From Pseudomonas pisciculturae (GTDB taxonomy: Bacteria > Pseudomonadota > Gammaproteobacteria > Pseudomonadales > Pseudomonadaceae), in contig NZ_JACVZE010000010.1 in NCBI RefSeq assembly GCF_015461805.1, positions 62,001 to 126,000 of the forward strand: a DNA stretch of 64,000 nucleotides, read 5' to 3'. A model generated the notes under the pieces. The model had not been told where the DNA came from and did not search any database. It saw only the letters and a program-made list of their open reading frames with translations. Both the position numbers and the translations under genes were made by a program. Of the stretch, positions 59,930 through 64,000 are shown one piece after another; positions within the stretch are counted from its first letter, which is position 1; every line of letters starts with the position of its first letter.

Positions 59930-60054
59930 GTAAGCGTCTCCTTCTTGTGGGGGGGCGCGCATCGGTAGACCCACAATGCACGCGGGGAGGGCGGGAGCAG
60001 CAAAAGCCCCGGCACCTGAAGTTACGACCCCACGAGGGTGACGACGTTCGATCT

Positions 60055-60582
60055 TCAGTCGATCAGCGCCAACAGGTCAGTGTCGCCCACATCCACCCCA
60101 GCTTGGGACAGCAGGGTGGTCGCCTGGCCTCGGTGGTGCGTCTGATGGTTGAAAAAATGCACCAACAGGCTGAAGAAGGGCTTGTCTGCCGCCATGCCAC
60201 GCATGTTGTGGTACGTGAGGCGCTGGTCAAGATCGGGCGCTTGCACGGTGTGAGCCCAGTCGATGATCAACTGATCAAGCCAGCCGCGATAGGCGGCCAG
60301 CTCGCGGATATCGGCAAAGGCCAGGTGCTTGAGATCGGCAGGCGCAGCAATAGCGTCCAGCGGGCTCAGGCTTGCATAGCCCGCCGGGTGCCGGGCAAAG
60401 CGCTTGAGCCAAACGGTATCACCCAAGGCCAGGTGGTTCAGCGTGCCGAGGATCGAGCCGAAAAATGCCTGTCGATCCAGACGCAGATCCGCGTCGCTCA
60501 GCTTGCCGGCCGCATCGTAGAGCTTGCGGTTCATCCATTGGTTGTAGCGCGCCAGCAGCATGATGTGTTCGGTCCGGTTCAC
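60055..60582 (-). CDS. DinB-family (YfiT-like) putative metal-dependent hydrolase
   Basis: 175 aa from a GTG at 60582 with AGGGAA upstream; a TTG at 60603 is the open alternative. A four-helix DinB fold is suggested by LLARYNQWMNRKLYDA, and the metal-binding His triad by LNHLALGD and HFFNHQTHHRGQ. Members are thiol transferases or hydrolases, often damage-inducible; it is unrelated to DNA polymerase IV. Stand-alone gene. Confidence 0.85.
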   Translation of the reverse strand: MNRTEHIMLLARYNQWMNRKLYDAAGKLSDADLRLDRQAFFGSILGTLNHLALGDTVWLKRFARHPAGYASLSPLDAIAAPADLKHLAFADIRELAAYRGWLDQLIIDWAHTVQAPDLDQRLTYHNMRGMAADKPFFSLLVHFFNHQTHHRGQATTLLSQAGVDVGDTDLLALID

Positions 60583-60705
60583 GCGAGGTTCCCTCGAAGG
60601 CAAGTGATGCCATCATAAGCCGCGGCCGCTCGGCGGTCATGGTGTTCCGGCTGGTGCGGGCTATGGTTGTTAGACGCCAACACTGCGCCCTGGGAGGGTG
60701 ACACC

Positions 60706-61404
60706 ATGAACACCAGCGATCTACTCGAACAGCTCTTGCGCGCCGGGCAATCGGGAGGGGCCTCTTCGGGCGGTGGCCTGGGCGGGTTGCTCGGGGGGCT
60801 ATTGAAAAGCAACCGTACCGGCAATGCCTCAGCGGGTGGTGGTTTGGGTGATTTATTGGGCGGCCTGGGCGGCATGCTTGGCGGTGGCGCTGCGTCGCGC
60901 CCAACCCAGGGGCGGTCTGGCGGCATGAATTACGCAGCGCTGGCCTCCCTTGGCATGGCGGCCTTCCAGGCCTATCAAGCCTGGCAGCGTCAGCAGGCGA
61001 GTGCGCCGCAGCAGTCTCTGCAGACCGTGGACCAACTCGATGGCGCGCAAGCCGAAGCCCACAGCCATGCGGTGTTGCGCGCCTTGATCGCGGCTGCCAA
61101 GGCCGACGGGCGCATTGATGAAAAAGAGCAGCAGCTGATTTCCAGTGAGTTGGGCCGACATACGGATGACCCGCAGTTGCAGCAGTGGCTCGACGCCGAA
61201 GTCGCCAAGCCCCTGGATGCGGCAGACTTCGCCGAATTCGCCAATGACCCGGCAGTGGCGGCCGAGGTCTACCTGGCCAGCGTGATGCTGGTAGACGACC
61301 AGCAGGACGCGGAGCGCAATTACCTCGACGACCTCGCGGCTCAATTGCAAATCGACCCGCAATTGCAAGTGCATCTGGAGCAACAAGCCCATCAAACGGT
61401 CTAG
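60706..61404 (+). CDS. DUF533/TerB-like protein (YebE family)
   Basis: 232 aa from the ATG at 60706, preceded by GGGAGGG. The N-terminal third is Gly-rich and low complexity (GGLGGLLGGLL, GDLLGGLGGMLGGG), then a hydrophobic stretch around MNYAALASLGMAAFQAYQAW. A C-terminal TerB-like helical domain has AVLRALIAAAKADGRIDEKE and YLASVMLVDD. YebE is envelope-stress responsive in E. coli; the function is not known. Confidence 0.85.
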   Translation: MNTSDLLEQLLRAGQSGGASSGGGLGGLLGGLLKSNRTGNASAGGGLGDLLGGLGGMLGGGAASRPTQGRSGGMNYAALASLGMAAFQAYQAWQRQQASAPQQSLQTVDQLDGAQAEAHSHAVLRALIAAAKADGRIDEKEQQLISSELGRHTDDPQLQQWLDAEVAKPLDAADFAEFANDPAVAAEVYLASVMLVDDQQDAERNYLDDLAAQLQIDPQLQVHLEQQAHQTV

Positions 61405-61410
61405 CTATCT

Positions 61411-62028
61411 TTAATTGGCGATGCCTTGGGCGGCCAACACGGCCAGATAGATCAACACCAGCCCGCAAGCGCCATGACTGACGCGTTGCCAGGTTGGAGA
61501 TGCATTCTTGCGTAATAGATTGACCAACCCTGCGATCAGGAAACATGAAAGCACCGAGGCCAACATGAAACCTGCAAAGAACATCAGGGTTTGCCCGTGG
61601 CTCGGGGTGGCGCCGACGATGCCTGACAACGCGCTGCCCAGCGCGCCCCAATAGACAATGTTCTTCGGGTTGGCCAGCGAGATGGCGGCGCCCACTGCCA
61701 ACGCATTTTTGCTGGACCCAGCCGACACGCTGTCTGCCTGGGGCAGGCGCCGTGCATCCATCAGGCTTTGCACGCCAAGCCAGGCCAGGTACAGCGCACA
61801 GGCAACAGTCAGTGGCACGCGCACGGCGTCATGTTGGATCAACAAAGCGATGCCGGTGAGGCCGATCACCGCCCAAACGGCGTCGCCTACCAGCGAACCG
61901 ACCTGTACCAGCAGCGCCGGAGTAAAGCCATGCAGCAAGCCGCGGCGCAGGGTTTCGGCGAGCACGGCGCCGGGGGAGAGGCAAAAGACAAAACCGAATA
62001 CCAGCGCATAAAAGAAGATCGACAGCAT
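61411..62028 (-). CDS. LysE/RhtB-family amino-acid exporter
   Basis: 205 aa with about six membrane helices. The N-terminal FGFVFCLSPGAVLAETLRRG is the LysE/RhtB landmark (SPGA motif), and LANPKNIVYWGALGSAL matches the conserved NPK segment. It probably exports an amino acid or derivative. It converges on the DUF533 gene with only six bases between them. Confidence 0.88.
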   Translation of the reverse strand: MLSIFFYALVFGFVFCLSPGAVLAETLRRGLLHGFTPALLVQVGSLVGDAVWAVIGLTGIALLIQHDAVRVPLTVACALYLAWLGVQSLMDARRLPQADSVSAGSSKNALAVGAAISLANPKNIVYWGALGSALSGIVGATPSHGQTLMFFAGFMLASVLSCFLIAGLVNLLRKNASPTWQRVSHGACGLVLIYLAVLAAQGIAN

Positions 62029-62110
62029 GCCCGCGTCCTTTCAGGAAAGTGCGAAAGCATACGCTGGCAGCGGCCAGCAAATCGACTGCTGAATGATCAA
62101 AACCCCTGAT

Positions 62111-63394
62111 TCAGAGCGTCAGGCGCAACGCGAGAGCGGCAAGGGTGATGAGCAACACGGGCAACGTCAGCACGATCCCCACTTTGAAGTAGTAACCCCA
62201 CGTGATGGTGATGCCCTTGCGCGCCAGGATATGCAACCACAACAACGTCGCCAGGCTGCCGATGGGGGTGATTTTCGGGCCCAGGTCGCTGCCGATCACA
62301 TTGGCGTAGATCATTGCGTCCTTGATCACGCCCACGGCATGGCTGGACTCGATCGAAAGCGCACCGATCAACACTGTTGGCAGGTTATTCATCACCGACG
62401 ACAGCAGCGCCGTCAGCAGGCCGGTGCCCAGTGCTGCGCCCCACACGCCATGGGCGGCGAAGGTATCCAGCCACGTCGCCAGGTAAGTGGTGAGCCCCGC
62501 GTTGCGCAAACCGTAGACCACCAGGTACATACCCAGGGAGAACACCACGATCTGCCAAGGTGCTTCCTTGAGCACCTTGCGGGTTGAAATCTTGTGGCCC
62601 TTGGCGGCGATCACCAGCAAGAGCAGGGCACACGCCGCAGAAATCGCACTGATGGGGATACCCAGGGGTTCCAGGGCGAAACAGCCGATCAACAGGATGC
62701 CCAACACCCACCAGCCGGCGCGAAAGGTGGCGCGGTCGTGCACGGCGCTGGCGGGGTCATCCAGGTCGGCCGGGTCGTAGGTCGCTGGAATATCACGGCG
62801 GAAAAACCACAGCAGCACCGCCAAGGTCGCTGCCACGCTCACCAGGTTGACCGGCACCATCACCGCCGCGTACTCGTTAAAACCGATCTTGAAATAATCC
62901 GCGGAGACGATATTCACCAGGTTCGACACGACCAGCGGCAGGCTCGCGGTATCGGCGATAAACCCCGCGCCCATCACAAAGGCCAAGGTCGCCGCCGGGG
63001 AAAACCGCAGCGCCAGCAGCATCGACATGACGATAGGGGTCAGGATCAACGCTGCACCGTCATTGGCAAACAGCGCTGACACCAGCGCGCCCAGCAGCAC
63101 CATATAAGCAAACAGCCGCCGACCCCGGCCACGGCCCCAACGCGCCACATGCAGCGCTGCCCAGGCAAAGAAGCCCGCCTCATCCAGCAGCAGGCTGATG
63201 ATGATCAGTGCGACAAAAGTGCCGGTGGCGTTCCAGATGATGTGCCACACCACTGGAATATCCGCCAGGCTGATCACGCCACAGGCCAACGCCAGGATTG
63301 CACCCAGGCTGGCGCTCCAGCCTACGCCCAGGCCTTTGGGTTGCCAGATGACCAGCACGATGGTGAGCAAGAAGATGCCAACGGCAATAAGCAT
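62111..63394 (-). CDS. arsB: Arsenite efflux transporter ArsB
   Basis: 427 aa, eleven to twelve membrane segments. ALFANDGAALILTPIVMSML, VSNLVNIVSADYF, MNNLPTVLIGAL and NVIGSDLGPKITPIGSLATLLW are typical ArsB segments. It extrudes arsenite or antimonite. No arsR, arsC or arsH is adjacent, so regulation must come from elsewhere or the gene is constitutive. Confidence 0.92.
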   Translation of the reverse strand: MLIAVGIFLLTIVLVIWQPKGLGVGWSASLGAILALACGVISLADIPVVWHIIWNATGTFVALIIISLLLDEAGFFAWAALHVARWGRGRGRRLFAYMVLLGALVSALFANDGAALILTPIVMSMLLALRFSPAATLAFVMGAGFIADTASLPLVVSNLVNIVSADYFKIGFNEYAAVMVPVNLVSVAATLAVLLWFFRRDIPATYDPADLDDPASAVHDRATFRAGWWVLGILLIGCFALEPLGIPISAISAACALLLLVIAAKGHKISTRKVLKEAPWQIVVFSLGMYLVVYGLRNAGLTTYLATWLDTFAAHGVWGAALGTGLLTALLSSVMNNLPTVLIGALSIESSHAVGVIKDAMIYANVIGSDLGPKITPIGSLATLLWLHILARKGITITWGYYFKVGIVLTLPVLLITLAALALRLTL

Positions 63395-63534
63395 GAATGT
63401 CCCCGAGAAGGCTAAAAAGAGCCTAAAGATTGACCTGCGCCAACGTCTATTAATTCAGCCACAAGTATCTGAAATTAAAATGAAACACGCGTGTCCTAAA
63501 GTGCCCGACCATTGATGATAAAGGAAGTAACCGC

Positions 63535-63750
63535 GTGACCCGTGCCACTCGCAATTTGCGCAAGACCCTCGATGCCGTCGCAGAAAATAACGAAACGGCG
63601 GCATTTGACCTGATGCGCGCCGTCGAAAAGCTTGGTGACGAGGTGCTGCGCCAACGCTTGCTCAATACCATCCACCGATTGAACCAGGATGCCTACGAAC
63701 TGCGCGAGGCACGGGATTCGCTGGAGCTGGTGTCGGTCAGGCTTGCCTGA
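63535..63750 (+). CDS. Small hypothetical protein, helical
   Basis: 71 aa from a GTG with AAAGGAAG about ten bases before it. Charged, predicted helical throughout (ETAAFDLMRAVEKLGDEVLR), no membrane segment, no known motif. A conserved-looking small protein of Pseudomonas; function not recognised. Confidence 0.6.
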   Translation: MTRATRNLRKTLDAVAENNETAAFDLMRAVEKLGDEVLRQRLLNTIHRLNQDAYELREARDSLELVSVRLA

Positions 63751-63821
63751 GCAAGATCGTTCAAGACAAGCCCCTTAAGTGACTGGCATGCTTGCCGACT
63801 GTCTGTCGATGAGCCGTCTCC

Positions 63822-64000
63822 ATGCCTACCGCCTTACCTCACTACGCGTTCGCGCGTGGCGCAATCGCTGTTATTCCACTGTCTCTGGCGTGCGCGCCAT
63901 GGGGCCTGTTGGCCGGTTCCATGGCTATCGATGCGCAATTTACGCCACTGCAAGCCCAAGGGTTGTCCGCCATTGTGTTTGCCGGCGCCGCGCAGCTGGT
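63822..64000 (+). CDS. azlC: AzlC-family branched-chain amino-acid exporter, N-terminal part
   Basis: Begins at the ATG at 63822 and runs off the right edge after 59 residues. FARGAIAVIPLSLACAPWGLLAG and AIVFAGAAQL are the N-terminal hallmarks of AzlC, the large subunit of the AzlCD exporter. The rest lies outside the window. Confidence 0.8.
   Translation, partial: MPTALPHYAFARGAIAVIPLSLACAPWGLLAGSMAIDAQFTPLQAQGLSAIVFAGAAQL

Overview
The window is chromosomal DNA from a fluorescent Pseudomonas, probably of the P. fluorescens group. The evidence is the GC-rich coding style, the many REP/BIME elements with the GTGGGAG...CTCCCAC signature, and the gene content (BaeSR-type regulators with an RND pump, Pst transport, ArsB, DeoC). 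No CRISPR array, phage or intact insertion sequence is visible.

Layout. 1-7467: two-component system (response regulator cut by the window edge) divergent from a three-gene RND efflux operon. 7578-8355: orphan degenerate receiver protein and REP elements. 8356-19839 (minus): a tightly packed nine-gene uptake/catabolism operon. It encodes a TonB receptor with a signalling STN domain, a class II aldolase, a polar amino-acid ABC binding protein and two permeases but no ATPase, a Cys/Met PLP enzyme, a protein keeping the catalytic residues of the desulfinase DszB, a second TonB receptor and an M19 dipeptidase. It looks like scavenging of an organosulfur or peptide-like compound. 20119-24691 (plus): a divergent operon with a short leader ORF, an AfsA-family (gamma-butyrolactone synthase-like) protein, an HAD phosphatase, a cytochrome P450 and a 14-TM exporter. 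It is followed by an ECF sigma/FecR pair (24920-26361) with no adjacent receptor; the STN receptor at 17146-19839 is the only obvious partner here.

26616-32842: ppk2 divergent from pstSCAB, with a Fic-like protein and an HAD protein in the place where phoU often lies. 32890-34863: an unusual fusion of a pepsin-like aspartic protease with two avidin-like domains. 35006-44778: a MalT-type LuxR regulator followed by hydantoinase A/B, an outer-membrane protein, an Asp/Glu/hydantoin racemase and an MFS transporter, which fits uptake and opening of a hydantoin-like cyclic ureide. 44925-49307: ankyrin protein, HicA-like protein, radical SAM protein and thymidylate-kinase-like protein, lying beside tRNA-Leu and probably acquired. 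49981-59523: a sugar/polyol module of deoC, a divergent DeoR regulator, an RbsB-type binding protein, a GatD-like dehydrogenase, an FGGY kinase, a SorC regulator, ABC ATPase and permease, and an HAD phosphatase. A strong promoter with a perfect 9-bp operator precedes the binding-protein gene. 59648-64000: small housekeeping and transport genes (DinB-like, DUF533/TerB-like, LysE, ArsB, and the start of an AzlC gene).

The strongest candidates for undescribed biology are the AfsA-P450-exporter operon and its linked surface-signalling genes, the DszB-like operon divergent from it, the pepsin-avidin fusion, and the HicA/radical SAM/kinase/ankyrin island. All functional statements come from reading motifs; no database search was run.
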